A stretch of DNA of 23,837 nt, from IMG/VR virus record IMGVR_UViG_3300022752_000398, positions 1-23,837 of that record; one strand, 5' to 3'. A program made the position numbers and the translations under genes. The notes beneath the pieces are model-generated. The model searched no databases and was not told where the DNA came from. It saw only the letters and a list, made by a program, of their open reading frames with translations. The DNA is from a virus. Of this stretch, positions 5,613 to 13,800 are shown piece by piece. The number at the start of each line of letters is the position of its first letter. Position 1 is the first letter of the stretch.

Positions 5613-6479
5613 ATGCCGGAGACGAGGAGACCGTCTGCGAATGTGATCCAGCTCGACCTCGAGAAGCCCGGAGCCTACGCGGAGCCGGTCTGGTTCCTGC
5701 TCAGATCCGACGCGCATCACGATGCGGTCGGCGCAGACCGCGAGCTCGAGGAGAAGCATCTCCGCGAGGCCGTCGAGCGGAACGCCTACATCCTCGACAT
5801 CGGCGACCTCTTCGACTGTATGCAGGGCCGCTACGACAAGCGCGCCGACCGCTCCGCGCTCCGCGAGGAGTACCAGCACGGGCCGTACCTCGACCGTCTC
5901 GTAGATGTCGCCGTCGAGCGCTACCGTCCGTTCCTCGAGCGCTGGGTGCTGATTTCTCCCGGCAACCATGAGACGAGCGTCGCAAAGCACAACGACACGA
6001 ACCTGACGGAGCGGCTCTACGCGCGCCTGAAGCCGCACGCGCCGCTCCTCCAGATGGGCACCTATCAGGGCTTCGTTCGCATCCGTCCGAAGATCGCGTC
6101 TGGCCGCTGCGGCAACCTGACGATCGCGTATCACCACGGCTTCGGCGGCAGCGCGCCAGTCACGCGAGGCACGATCCAGACGAACCGCATGGCGATCGCG
6201 TATCCCGACGCCGACCTCGTCTGGAGCGGCCACACCCACACCGAGTTCTATCTCTCGATCGCGCGGCTCCGGCTGAACGCATCCGACTCCGTCGAGCGCG
6301 ACGAGCAGATCCACATCCGGTCGCCTGGCTACAAGGAAGATCTCAAGAAGGGCGAGGGCTGGGCGGTCGAGAAGGGATTCATGCCGCAAAGCCTCGGTGC
6401 CTGGTGGATGAAGCTCTGGATCGAGAAGACCTCGAAGGGTTCGCACGGCATCCGATTCAGCGTGGAGGCCGCGAAATGA
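5613..6479 (+). CDS. Calcineurin-like metallophosphoesterase
   Basis: A 288-residue enzyme with all metal-binding blocks of the calcineurin-like fold: D-x-H-H-D at 33-37, GDLFD at 64-68, GNHE at 117-120, a HHG at 174-176 and GHTH at 206-209. It probably hydrolyses phosphodiester or phosphomonoester bonds with two metal ions. Related phage enzymes are often near recombination genes, and the neighbour here is a resolvase-like nuclease, so a DNA end-processing role is possible but unproven. Good ribosome site GAGGGAGACACCATG. Its TGA overlaps the next ATG. Confidence 0.88.
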   Translation: MPETRRPSANVIQLDLEKPGAYAEPVWFLLRSDAHHDAVGADRELEEKHLREAVERNAYILDIGDLFDCMQGRYDKRADRSALREEYQHGPYLDRLVDVAVERYRPFLERWVLISPGNHETSVAKHNDTNLTERLYARLKPHAPLLQMGTYQGFVRIRPKIASGRCGNLTIAYHHGFGGSAPVTRGTIQTNRMAIAYPDADLVWSGHTHTEFYLSIARLRLNASDSVERDEQIHIRSPGYKEDLKKGEGWAVEKGFMPQSLGAWWMKLWIEKTSKGSHGIRFSVEAAK

Positions 6480-6772
6480 CCGACGATCCAAAGAAGTCGA
6501 AGCCGAAGCCGACCGCACCGCAGGCGAAGGACATCGAGGCCGGCGTGATGGCGCAGCTCGCGCGGGAGACCGTCGAGACGATCGGCGCGGACGCGGTGCT
6601 GATCGTCTGGACGAAGCAGCGTCGGCGAAACACCGAGATCAACTCGACCGCGATCGGCAATATGCTCGCCGTGCACGGCCTGATGAGATATGTCCGAGCG
6701 CGAATCGACGAGATCGAAGATCCCGATGATGAGGAAGAGGACGAGGACGAGACCGAGGAAGACGACGAGTAA
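6476..6772 (+). CDS. Acidic-tailed hypothetical protein (98 aa)
   Basis: ATG at 6476 in an ATGA overlap with the phosphoesterase. A Lys/Pro-rich N-terminus (DDPKKSKPKPTAPQAKD), a helical centre (GVMAQLARETVETIGADAVL) and a very acidic end (EDPDDEEEDEDETEEDDE). The tail could mimic DNA or bind basic proteins; no domain recognised. Positioned just before the lysis-type genes. Confidence 0.62.
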   Translation: MTDDPKKSKPKPTAPQAKDIEAGVMAQLARETVETIGADAVLIVWTKQRRRNTEINSTAIGNMLAVHGLMRYVRARIDEIEDPDDEEEDEDETEEDDE

Positions 6773-6783
6773 AGGAGAACACC

Positions 6784-6984
6784 ATGAAGAAGAGCTGGAA
6801 GACTTCGGCAGCAGGCATCGGCGCGATTCTCGTCGCGCTCGGCTCTGCTCTCTCTGCGACCTTCGACGCCGATCCCGTGACCGTGCCCGACTGGGGCGCG
6901 CTCGTCGCGGCGATCATCGCCGGCGTCGGCCTCCTCGCGGCGCGCGACAACGACAAGAGCAGCGAAGAGGTGGGAGCTAAGTGA
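6784..6984 (+). CDS. Holin-like small membrane protein (66 aa)
   Basis: Strong ribosome site AAAGGAGAACACCATG. Two hydrophobic segments (about 9-26, AAGIGAILVALGSALSA, and 39-54, ALVAAIIAGVGLLAA) separated by a short acidic turn, a basic N-terminus and a charged C-terminus (RDNDKSSEEVGAK). Size and topology fit a class II-type holin that permeabilises the inner membrane, and it is followed at once by the candidate spanin pair. Holins share little sequence, so this rests on topology, length and context. Its TGA overlaps the GTG of the lipoprotein frame. Confidence 0.65.
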   Translation: MKKSWKTSAAGIGAILVALGSALSATFDADPVTVPDWGALVAAIIAGVGLLAARDNDKSSEEVGAK

Positions 6985-7301
6985 GATGCTCGACCGCATC
7001 GTCGCGGCCGTCGCGCTCGCGCTGCTCCAGTACCTCGAGCGCCGGATCGAGCGCGGCTCAACGGCCGTCGACGCGGCTCCTGATCGCGAGCGCCTTCGCC
7101 GCGGCGGCGCTCGCATCCGCGAGTGGCTGCGCGAGAACGGTGCTCGTCAGCGAGGGAAGCCCGGTTCGGGCCGGCCCTGAGTTTCACGGCCGCGTCTACG
7201 CGCTCGTCGACGGCGAATGGCGGCTATCGTCGGGAGCCGTCGAGATCCCTGAGGGCTGGTACATGGTTCCACCATCCTTTGTCGAGGGGCCGCACGAATG
7301 A
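6981..7301 (+). CDS. Candidate outer-membrane spanin lipoprotein, overlapping another gene
   Basis: In this frame a hydrophobic stretch (LLIASAFAAAALASASGC, about residues 33-50) ends in a lipobox-like ASGC, then ARTVLVSEGSPVRAG and DGEWRLSSGAVEIPEGWYMVPP. A short lipoprotein of this kind beside a holin is typical of an o-spanin. The frame opens at GTG 6981, giving a long Ser/Arg-rich n-region of about 30 residues that is unusual for a signal peptide; the real start may be internal and non-ATG (for example CTG near 7078). It overlaps the 6986-7180 gene in another frame, like Rz1 inside Rz. The C-terminal part extends beyond that gene and ends in an ATGA overlap. Confidence 0.6.
   Translation: MRCSTASSRPSRSRCSSTSSAGSSAAQRPSTRLLIASAFAAAALASASGCARTVLVSEGSPVRAGPEFHGRVYALVDGEWRLSSGAVEIPEGWYMVPPSFVEGPHE
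6986..7180 (+). CDS. Candidate inner-membrane spanin partner (64 aa)
   Basis: ATG at 6986, just two bases after the holin-like stop, with GGGAG about nine bases upstream. N-terminal short hydrophobic helix (MLDRIVAAVALALLQYLE) then charged helix (TAVDAAPDRERLRRGGAR, IREWLRENGARQ). It lies wholly within the lipoprotein frame, mirroring the overlapped i-spanin/o-spanin layout. At 64 residues it is short for an i-spanin and the hydrophobic segment is only about 13 residues, so the role is tentative, but the periodic charged helix looks real. Confidence 0.5.
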   Translation: MLDRIVAAVALALLQYLERRIERGSTAVDAAPDRERLRRGGARIREWLRENGARQRGKPGSGRP

Positions 7302-7528
7302 AGGCGCGGACTCTGCTTCGCGCGCCGAAGAGCACCGGGAGCGTCTGGCTAACGACCGGCGCGGTCGCGCAGGCGCTCGGATGCTCGGTGCGTCACGCGT
7401 GCAAGCTCATCGACTCCGGTCGCCTGATCGGATGCCGGCTACCCGGCTCGAGGCATCGGCGCGTGACCTCTGAGTCTCTGCTCTCGTACATGGAACACAT
7501 GGGAGTCAGGAAGGCACGCGGATGCTGA
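7298..7528 (+). CDS. Helix-turn-helix (excisionase/MerR-like) DNA-binding protein
   Basis: A 76-residue protein with the winged-helix pattern of the excisionase/HTH_17 group: VWLTTGAVAQALGCSVRHAC as helix-turn-helix (about 16-35), KLIDSGRLIGCRLPGSRHRR as second helix and wing, and a closing helix SESLLSYMEHM. Likely a small DNA binder regulating or coupling to nearby genes. With no integrase in the window, I do not read it as proof of a temperate phage. Coupled both sides: ATGA at 7298 and a 7-base overlap with the next gene at 7522. Confidence 0.75.
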   Translation: MKARTLLRAPKSTGSVWLTTGAVAQALGCSVRHACKLIDSGRLIGCRLPGSRHRRVTSESLLSYMEHMGVRKARGC

Positions 7529-8355
7529 AGCACTTCCCACCAGAGGCAGGACTGCGGCTTGGCTCCGGCCTGTCGATCTCGAACGGCCATATCGTCTCAA
7601 GCGGAGGCGGCGGATCGGTCTCGATCAATGTGCAGGAGTTCACGGCCTCCGGCACCTGGACGAAGCCAACCGGCGCGCTCTGGGTTCGCGTCCTCGTGAT
7701 CGGCGGCGGCGGCGGCGGTCAAGCCGGCACGACGGCGGCAGGCGGCATCGGCGGATGCGCCGGCCTGACGGAGATCGTCGAGTTCCGCGCGGACGACCTC
7801 GGAAGCACTGAGAGCGTGACCTGCGGAGCCGGAGGCCTCGACGCATCGCTCGGAAGCGACACGACATTCGGCACCTCGACGATCTGGGCGCGAGCGACTG
7901 GCGGACGAGGCGCGAACGCGACCACAAAGACGCGAGACGGCGGAACTCTCATCAACGCATTCGGCGCGGGAGGCGCGGCCGGAGCGCCGGGTCGTCACGG
8001 ATTCGTCGACGGTTCAGCTGGCGGCGGCGGCGGCGGCGCTACGACCACAAGCAACGGATCAGCCGGCGGCAAGGGCGGCTCGGGCGAATGGGCGTCGACG
8101 ACTCCTCAGACGGCCAGCGGCTCGGCTGGCGGAACCTCCGTGAGCCGCGCAGGCGTTGCAGGCACGGTCTCTGCGAACGGCTACGGTCACGGCGGCGGCG
8201 GCGGCGCGGGAAACAACGCGGGAGCCGGCGGCGCTGGCGGCAACGGCATACGCGGATCCGGCGGCGGCGGCGGAGGCCGAGGATCGACGGCCGGCGGCGC
8301 GGCAGGCACCGGCGGCACGGGATACGCGATCATTCACACCATCTGCTCCTCATGA
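7522..8355 (+). CDS. Glycine-rich phage fibre/adhesin-like protein
   Basis: A 277-residue protein in which, after an N-terminal strand region (VQEFTASGTWTKPTGALWVR), the sequence becomes glycine-rich: VLVIGGGGGG, AGGAAGAPG, GGGGGGATTTS, GGGGGAGNNAGAGG and more, ending TGYAIIHTICSS. The F-x-x-x-G-T-W-x-K-P start followed by runs of glycine is typical of phage glycine-rich tail-fibre tips and adhesins, where glycine-rich loops form polyglycine-II bundles and host contact. It is followed by tiny genes and sits upstream of the terminase, away from the tail genes. Probable receptor-binding or fibre component; the role is inferred from composition. Confidence 0.7.
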   Translation: MLKHFPPEAGLRLGSGLSISNGHIVSSGGGGSVSINVQEFTASGTWTKPTGALWVRVLVIGGGGGGQAGTTAAGGIGGCAGLTEIVEFRADDLGSTESVTCGAGGLDASLGSDTTFGTSTIWARATGGRGANATTKTRDGGTLINAFGAGGAAGAPGRHGFVDGSAGGGGGGATTTSNGSAGGKGGSGEWASTTPQTASGSAGGTSVSRAGVAGTVSANGYGHGGGGGAGNNAGAGGAGGNGIRGSGGGGGGRGSTAGGAAGTGGTGYAIIHTICSS

Positions 8356-8531
8356 TCCGAGTCGCTCTCATCCTCGACGGAGTCGTCGCGCAGATCGCAG
8401 TTTGGGACGGCGTCGCGCCGTGGGATCATCCGCTCGGCATGGAAGGCGTCGAGCTGACCGAGGGCGAATGGTGCGAGCCGGGCGCGATCTACGACGCGAA
8501 CGGTTCGCCGCGATTTGGCCCTCTGCTCTGA
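8352..8531 (+). CDS. Small protein after the fibre gene (59 aa)
   Basis: Starts ATG 8352 in an ATGA overlap; the upstream extension from 8088 is within the glycine-rich gene and rejected. The sequence IRVALILDGVVAQIAVWDG, then GEWCEPGAIYDANGSPRFG, is of a type often found right after fibre genes. The N-terminus resembles that of the next tiny gene. Function unknown. Confidence 0.6.
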   Translation: MIRVALILDGVVAQIAVWDGVAPWDHPLGMEGVELTEGEWCEPGAIYDANGSPRFGPLL

Positions 8532-8548
8532 CCGATCTAGCCTGTCCG

Positions 8549-8674
8549 ATGATGTATGCTCTGATCCGAGACGGGCAGATCGTGGAAGTGCTGTCCTTCG
8601 TGCCGTGCGCTGCGCCTGGCGAGACGGTCATGCCGATGAGAGAGGCGATCGCGCTGGGGATCCCCTACGCGTAG
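8549..8674 (+). CDS. Very small protein (41 aa)
   Basis: Two ATGs in a row (8549, 8552), then MYALIRDGQIVEVLSFVPC and EAIALGIPYA to TAG. The opening A-L-I-x-D-G-x-V pattern matches the gene before it (ALILDGVV), suggesting a related pair. No clear ribosome site, but reading frame and codon use are consistent. The frame upstream of 8549 is a shadow of the fibre gene. Unknown function; possibly fibre-associated. Confidence 0.5.
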   Translation: MMYALIRDGQIVEVLSFVPCAAPGETVMPMREAIALGIPYA

Positions 8675-8690
8675 CAGAGGAGAAGAGAGC

Positions 8691-9344
8691 ATGGGAATCA
8701 GCGATATCGCATGGCGATCGCAGCTTCGGCAGGATCGCTTCGTCGCGGAACTGCTGCAAGGCAAGCGCGACGGAACCTTCGTAGACATCGGCGCAGGCGA
8801 TCCGGAGCAGATCAGCAACACGGTCGTGCTCGAGCGCGAGTTCGGATGGCGCGGTCTGCTCTGCGACCTCGCGCACTACGATGCGCTCCGCGCGCATCGA
8901 CCGACCGCACTTGTCCTCAAGGACGCGCTCGTCCCGACGACGCGCGACTGGAGCGACCATTTCCTCAGCGTCGAGCGAATCAAGGAGCACGAGGAGCAGG
9001 CCGCGCATCCTTGGTCATGGCACAAGATGAAGGCGCTGACGGGCTGGATCGACTACCTCTCGCTCGACCTTGAGCCGCCGGAGTTGACGATCGAGGTGCT
9101 GCTCCGTCTGCCGGCCGACTATCGGTTCCGCGTCGCAACCGTCGAGCACGACGAGTACCGCGACGAGAACGGGCCGCTTCGAAAGGAACTCGTCCGGACG
9201 CTGATGGCATGGCGCGGCTACCTGCTCGTCGCGGAGATCGGTGCCAAGGACTACGGCCCGATCGAGGACTGGTTCATCCATCAGGAAAGCGGAATCACGA
9301 TCGAGCACGCGGCGAAGGTGCTGCGCGAGATGGAGATCGGATGA
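8691..9344 (+). CDS. FkbM-like SAM-dependent methyltransferase
   Basis: A 217-residue protein beginning with the FkbM-family arrangement SQLRQDRFVAELL, then G-T-F-V-D-I-G-A-G-D (SAM-binding motif I, about 28-37), SNTVVLEREFGWRG and LLCDL (acidic motif II). The middle IDYLSLDLEPPE and the later VATVEHDE keep the family's strands. FkbM-type enzymes O-methylate sugars or small molecules. In a phage it may modify a glycan or virion component together with the glycosyltransferase gene at 18701. Ribosome site GAGGAGAAGAGAGCATG. Ends with an ATGA overlap to the small terminase. Confidence 0.78.
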   Translation: MGISDIAWRSQLRQDRFVAELLQGKRDGTFVDIGAGDPEQISNTVVLEREFGWRGLLCDLAHYDALRAHRPTALVLKDALVPTTRDWSDHFLSVERIKEHEEQAAHPWSWHKMKALTGWIDYLSLDLEPPELTIEVLLRLPADYRFRVATVEHDEYRDENGPLRKELVRTLMAWRGYLLVAEIGAKDYGPIEDWFIHQESGITIEHAAKVLREMEIG

Positions 9345-9694
9345 AGCGCAAGCCGGCAGAGCGACCGACCCGTGAGATGCCTCTTGATCTTGATCTGATC
9401 GAGAAGCTCTCGTCGATCGGCTGCACTCAGGAGGAGATCGCGGCCGTCTGCGGTTGCACGGCACGCACGCTCCGCAACCGCGCCAAGGATCAGATGCGCG
9501 CAGGCATGGAAAAGATGCGCGTCAGCCTCCGTCGATGGCAGTACGAGAAGGCGAAGGAAGGCAATGTCACGATGCTGATCTGGCTCGGCAAGCAGTACCT
9601 CGGCCAGAGCGACCGCCAGGAGCAGAAGATCACGGAAGAGGTCGTGACCATCGAGCGCATCGCGCCGAAGATCGCTCTCTCGGAGTCGGCGTGA
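9341..9694 (+). CDS. Terminase small subunit (probable)
   Basis: A 117-residue protein just before the large terminase. Residues about 20-50 form a helix-turn-helix (LIEKLSSIGCTQEEIAAVCG, TARTLRNRAKDQM) and the rest is helical with RRWQYEKAKEGNVTMLIWLG and KQYLGQSDRQEQK, the typical oligomerisation and terminase-contact part. It would bind the packaging site and load the large subunit. ATG 9341 in an ATGA overlap; the longer frame from 9209 is a shadow of the methyltransferase. Assignment from HTH and position. Confidence 0.82.
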   Translation: MKRKPAERPTREMPLDLDLIEKLSSIGCTQEEIAAVCGCTARTLRNRAKDQMRAGMEKMRVSLRRWQYEKAKEGNVTMLIWLGKQYLGQSDRQEQKITEEVVTIERIAPKIALSESA

Positions 9695-10873
9695 TTGCGC
9701 GTCCGTCTGCCGTCGCTCGCGTCCGTCCTGCATCCATCGCAGCGTGAGGTGCACGCCGCGCTCGCGCGGTTCTCCGTGCTCGAGATCGGCCGTCGCTGGG
9801 GTAAGACGACCTTCGGCATCCAACTCGCGATCGACGACGCGGTGTCAGGCCGAAAGGTCGGTTGGTTCGCGCCTTCGTACAAGTACTTGGCCGATCCGGT
9901 GCGCGAGTTCGAGCGCGCGTTGAAGCCTGTCGTGCGCCGCATCGACCGCATCGAGAAGCGAATGGAGCTGAAGACGGACGGTTCCATCGACTTCTGGACG
10001 CTTGAGGACATCGACTCTGGACGCGGCCGCTCGTACGATCGCATCGTTGTCGACGAGGCTGGCTTCGCGCCGCGTCTGCTCGAAGCATGGCGCGCGTCGA
10101 TGCGCGCGACGCTCGCAGACCGCAAGGGCCGCGCACTCTTCCTCGGCACTCCGAAGGGTACCGGAGACTTCCATCGGCTCTATCTCGAGGCCGAGGGAGA
10201 CACGACGGGCGAGTGGCGCGCGTTCCGCATCGGCTCCATCTCGAATCCGCACCTAGACCCCAGCGAGATCGAGGCCGCGCGACGGATGCTCCCGGCCGAG
10301 GTCTTCGCGCAGGAGTTCGAGGGCGTGCCGGCCGAGGACGGCGGCAATCCATTCGGCCTCGACGCGATCCGAGAGTGCATCGCGCCGATGCCAGAGACGA
10401 CCGTCGAATGCTGGGGCGTCGACCTCGCGAAGTCGCAGGACTGGACGGTCGCGGTCGGCCTCGACGGCGAGGGCCGCGTCTGTCGGCTCGACCGTTGGCA
10501 AGGCCCGTGGAGCGTCACGCGCGAGCGTCTCGCGCGCATGATCGGCGACAAGCCGGCGCAGATCGACTCGACCGGCGTCGGCGATCCGATCGTCGAGGAT
10601 CTCCGCAAGGTCTGCCGTCGCGCCGAGGGCTTCAAGTTCACATCTCCAAGCAAACAGCAGCTGATGGAAGGCCTCCAGCTCGCGATCCAGACTCGCGAGA
10701 TCCGCTTCCCGGATGGTTGGTTGCGGAGCGAACTAGAGGCCTTCGGCTTCCGATACTCGGGGAGAGCCGTCTCGTACGAGGCGACGGTCGGGCACGACGA
10801 CGGTGTCTGCGCGCTCGCGCTTGCCGTCCTCGCGCGAAGGCAGCGGAAGCCCCTCCTGCTGAAAGTCATCTGA
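9695..10873 (+). CDS. Terminase large subunit (packaging ATPase/nuclease)
   Basis: A 392-residue motor that pumps and cuts DNA at the portal. ATPase: Walker A G-R-R-W-G-K-T-T at 32-39, Walker B IVVDE at 117-121, motif III LFLGTPKGTGD about 149-158. RNase H-like nuclease: Asp243 in GVDLAKSQDW, Asp291 in IDSTGVGDP and Asp368/369 in GHDDG. The start is TTG at 9695, immediately after the small terminase stop (9692-9694), with GGAG about nine bases upstream; there is no suitable ATG before conserved residues. The TGA (10871-10873) overlaps the portal ATG by one base. Confidence 0.92.
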   Translation: MRVRLPSLASVLHPSQREVHAALARFSVLEIGRRWGKTTFGIQLAIDDAVSGRKVGWFAPSYKYLADPVREFERALKPVVRRIDRIEKRMELKTDGSIDFWTLEDIDSGRGRSYDRIVVDEAGFAPRLLEAWRASMRATLADRKGRALFLGTPKGTGDFHRLYLEAEGDTTGEWRAFRIGSISNPHLDPSEIEAARRMLPAEVFAQEFEGVPAEDGGNPFGLDAIRECIAPMPETTVECWGVDLAKSQDWTVAVGLDGEGRVCRLDRWQGPWSVTRERLARMIGDKPAQIDSTGVGDPIVEDLRKVCRRAEGFKFTSPSKQQLMEGLQLAIQTREIRFPDGWLRSELEAFGFRYSGRAVSYEATVGHDDGVCALALAVLARRQRKPLLLKVI

Positions 10874-13800
10874 TGCTACTGAGCCGAATCAAGGCAGCAC
10901 TCAACGCCAACCGCTGGCTCCAGTCCTCGATGCGGATCGTCTCAGGCGGCGGCGATGCCGCGCGCCAGCCCTTCTCGTATCAGGCCGCGGTCATGGCGAA
11001 CCGCTCGTGGATCTATGCGGCCGCGCACCTGAACGCGCAGGCCGTCGCAAGCCAGCCGCTGCGCCTCTATGTGCGCTCACGCGGAACGGCCGTCAAGCTC
11101 TGGAAGACTGCGCGTCCGTCGCGCGCGACCTTTGCGCGCTTTGCCGGCGAGCGCGACGACCGTCCGTCGCCGTTCGTCATGCAGAAGGCCGCGGAGTTCG
11201 GTGAGGACTACGAGGTCGTCACCGAGGCGCATCCGGTGCTGACGCTCCTCGACCAGCCGAACGCGTACACGAACGGCTACGAGGCGACGATGCTCCGGAT
11301 CCTGTTTCAGGAGCTCACGGGCAACGCGTACCTTCATCCGGTCATCGACTCGCAGACGGGCGTGCCTGTCGAGCTCTGGTCGATGCCGTCGCAGTATGTC
11401 GAGATCGTTCCCGGAAAGACGCAGTTCATCGACGCGTACCTCTACGGCGCGTCGCGCGACCAGCGCCGGATCTTCGCGGCCGACGAGGTCATTCACTTCA
11501 AGCGCCCGAATCCCGGAGATCTGTACTACGGCCTCGGCAAGCTCGAGGCCGCATGGGGCGCAGCGACGATGAACGCGGCCGTGAAGGACATGGATCTGTC
11601 CTTCTTCCAGAACAAGGCGCGGCCCGACTACCTGCTCACGATCAAGAGCAACGCGTCGCAAGAGGAGATCGAGCGGCTCGAGGTGCAGATCGACGAGAAG
11701 CTCCGCGGCAAGGAGCGGACGGGACGCTTCCTGACCGCGACGGCTGACATCGACCTGAAGCCGATGAACTTCCCGCCGAAGGATCTCGGCGGACGCGAGG
11801 ACATCGTCGAGGAGATCGCGGCCGTGTTCGGCGTTCCGGTCTCGATGCTGAAGGCGAACGACCCGAACCTCGCGAGCGCGACGGTCGGCTTCCAGTCGTG
11901 GAAGGCGATCTCCGTGCTCCCTCTGCTTCGCCTGGACGAGCAGACGCTCAACTCGCAGCTCCTCCCGCTCTTCGGCATCGAGGACGATGCATTCCTCGCG
12001 TACGATTCGCCCGTCGTCGAGGACGAGAAGTTCGAGTTCGAGAAGCGCCGCTCGTCGGTCGCGGCCGGAATCATCACGGCGAACGAGGCGCGCAAGCTTG
12101 AAGGCCTCGAGCCTGTCGACGACGAGATGGCCGATCGACTGCTGATCAACGGACAGCCGCTCGGCGGCCCGGCTCCTGCGATGCCGACTCTGCCGTTTGG
12201 CGCTAGTATCCAAACGGATACGCCTGCCCCCGCTCCGCAGCCCGAGCGCAAGGACGCGCTCGCGGACTGCGTTTCCGAGAAGATCCCGACGCTTATCGCC
12301 GAGGGATACGAGCAGGATCAGGCCGTCGCGATCGCCTACTCAATGTGCCGCGACGGCAAGACGCTAGAGGACATCCTCGATGAGCGCGGATCGCAGATGC
12401 GCTCGAAGGCGCTCTCGGACATCGACACGAAGCCTCCGCAGACGGTCGCCGACAACGCGCGCCGAGCGCTTGAAGTTCGCGCGCGGAAGCCTGAGTCGCA
12501 GCGCGGGATGACCGCGGTCGGCATCGCTCGGGCGAGAGACCTAGCGAATCGCGTCGAGCTCTCCGAAGACACGATCCGGCGGATGCTTGCGTACTTCGAG
12601 CGGCACGAGGTCGACAAGCAGGGCGAGACATGGGACGACCAGGGCAAGGGCTGGCAGGCGTGGAACGGCTGGGGCGGCGACGACGGCTTTGCGTGGGCGC
12701 GGCGCAAGGTCGAGCAGTTCGACCGCGAGCGCGAGCGAAAGGCCGCAGGCAAGTCGCTTTCGACGAAGTGCGGTTGCGGATGTGGATGCGACGAAGCCGA
12801 AGAGACATTCGAGATGTCTGCCGAGATGTTCGCAAAGATCGTCTCAGAGCTTGAACTGGAGACAGAGGATCAGGGCGAGGAGATCCTCAAGAACTGCGGA
12901 GTAGGTTCGGAGGGATTTGAAGAAGGCAACACCTGCGCTGGCGGCGGAGGTGGAGGCGGCGGAAGTTCCGGATCTTCGAAGCCTGCTGCAAAGCCGACAT
13001 CGGAAAAGCCGTCCAAGCCATCGAAGCCGTCCAAGCCGAAGGTCGGAAAGCCTGACAAGGGCAAGCCTCCGGCAGAAGGCATGGCAGCACCAAAGCAGCA
13101 TTCAATCGCGCTTCCACCGAAGCCGAACAAGATCAACATCGACCAGGCCGAAAGCGCGCTGCGTTCGATGGGATACGAGATGACTGCGTGGAAGCCTTCT
13201 GCGACTGGAACCACAGTTTCCATCAAGGATCCATCCGGCAAGGAGACGAAGCTTCCTGTTCACGAAGCCATCAATCTGATCTATGCGAACAGCAGCGACC
13301 CGAAGGCAAACGCGGCGCCAGCCGTCAAGCCAAAGAAGTCTGCTCCTGCCATCTCGCAAAAGGCGCTTTGGAGCGTGATGACGAAGGCGAGCGAGCGCGA
13401 CGCCGAGCGCGAGTTCGACAAGATCACCGAGCAGGAGCAGGAGATCGGCAAGGCCGTCTCCAAGGTTCTCGAGAAGCAGGTCGCCGAGGTCATCGCCGCG
13501 ATCCGCAAGGAAGGCCGGCCGACTCGCGCGACCGTGCAGAAGGTCGAGAAGATCCTCCGCGAAAGCCGCTGGAACGCTGAGCTCGTCAACGCGCTCCGGC
13601 CGTACCTCGCGGACGCGATCACGCAGGGCGTCTCGCTCGGACTCGACACGGTCGGCAAGATGATCACGGGAGCGCCCGACTTCACGCCGGCGCGCGACGA
13701 CCTCCGCGCCTACGCGCAGTCCGAGTCCGTGCGCCTCGCTCGCACGGCCGCTGCAGGAGTCAACCGCTACACCTCCGTCCGCGTCGGCGAGATCCTCGGC

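Noticed and set aside
5424-6518. Minus-strand open frame (364 codons) opposite the phosphoesterase
   Set aside because: Shadow of the metallophosphoesterase, which has all its catalytic blocks on the + strand.
7298-7528. Excisionase as evidence for a temperate phage
   Set aside because: The HTH protein is excisionase-like, but no integrase, repressor or attachment site is visible, and such small HTH proteins have other roles.
7680-8330. GGC/GGA-rich simple repeats as a non-coding repeat element
   Set aside because: They lie in one open frame and encode the glycine runs of the fibre-like protein.
8465-8520. Near-palindrome around GCGAACGGTTCGC as a hairpin
   Set aside because: The arms leave a one-base centre, too tight for a hairpin, and it lies in a coding frame.
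10087-10872. N-terminal extension of the portal frame
   Set aside because: Overlaps the terminase in another frame and translates to an Arg-rich, unstructured sequence; ATG at 10873 follows the terminase stop and starts the portal similarity.
11077-12213. Minus-strand open frame (378 codons) opposite the portal gene
   Set aside because: Low stop density in a GC-rich genome explains it; composition is shadow-like and the opposite strand has clear portal motifs.
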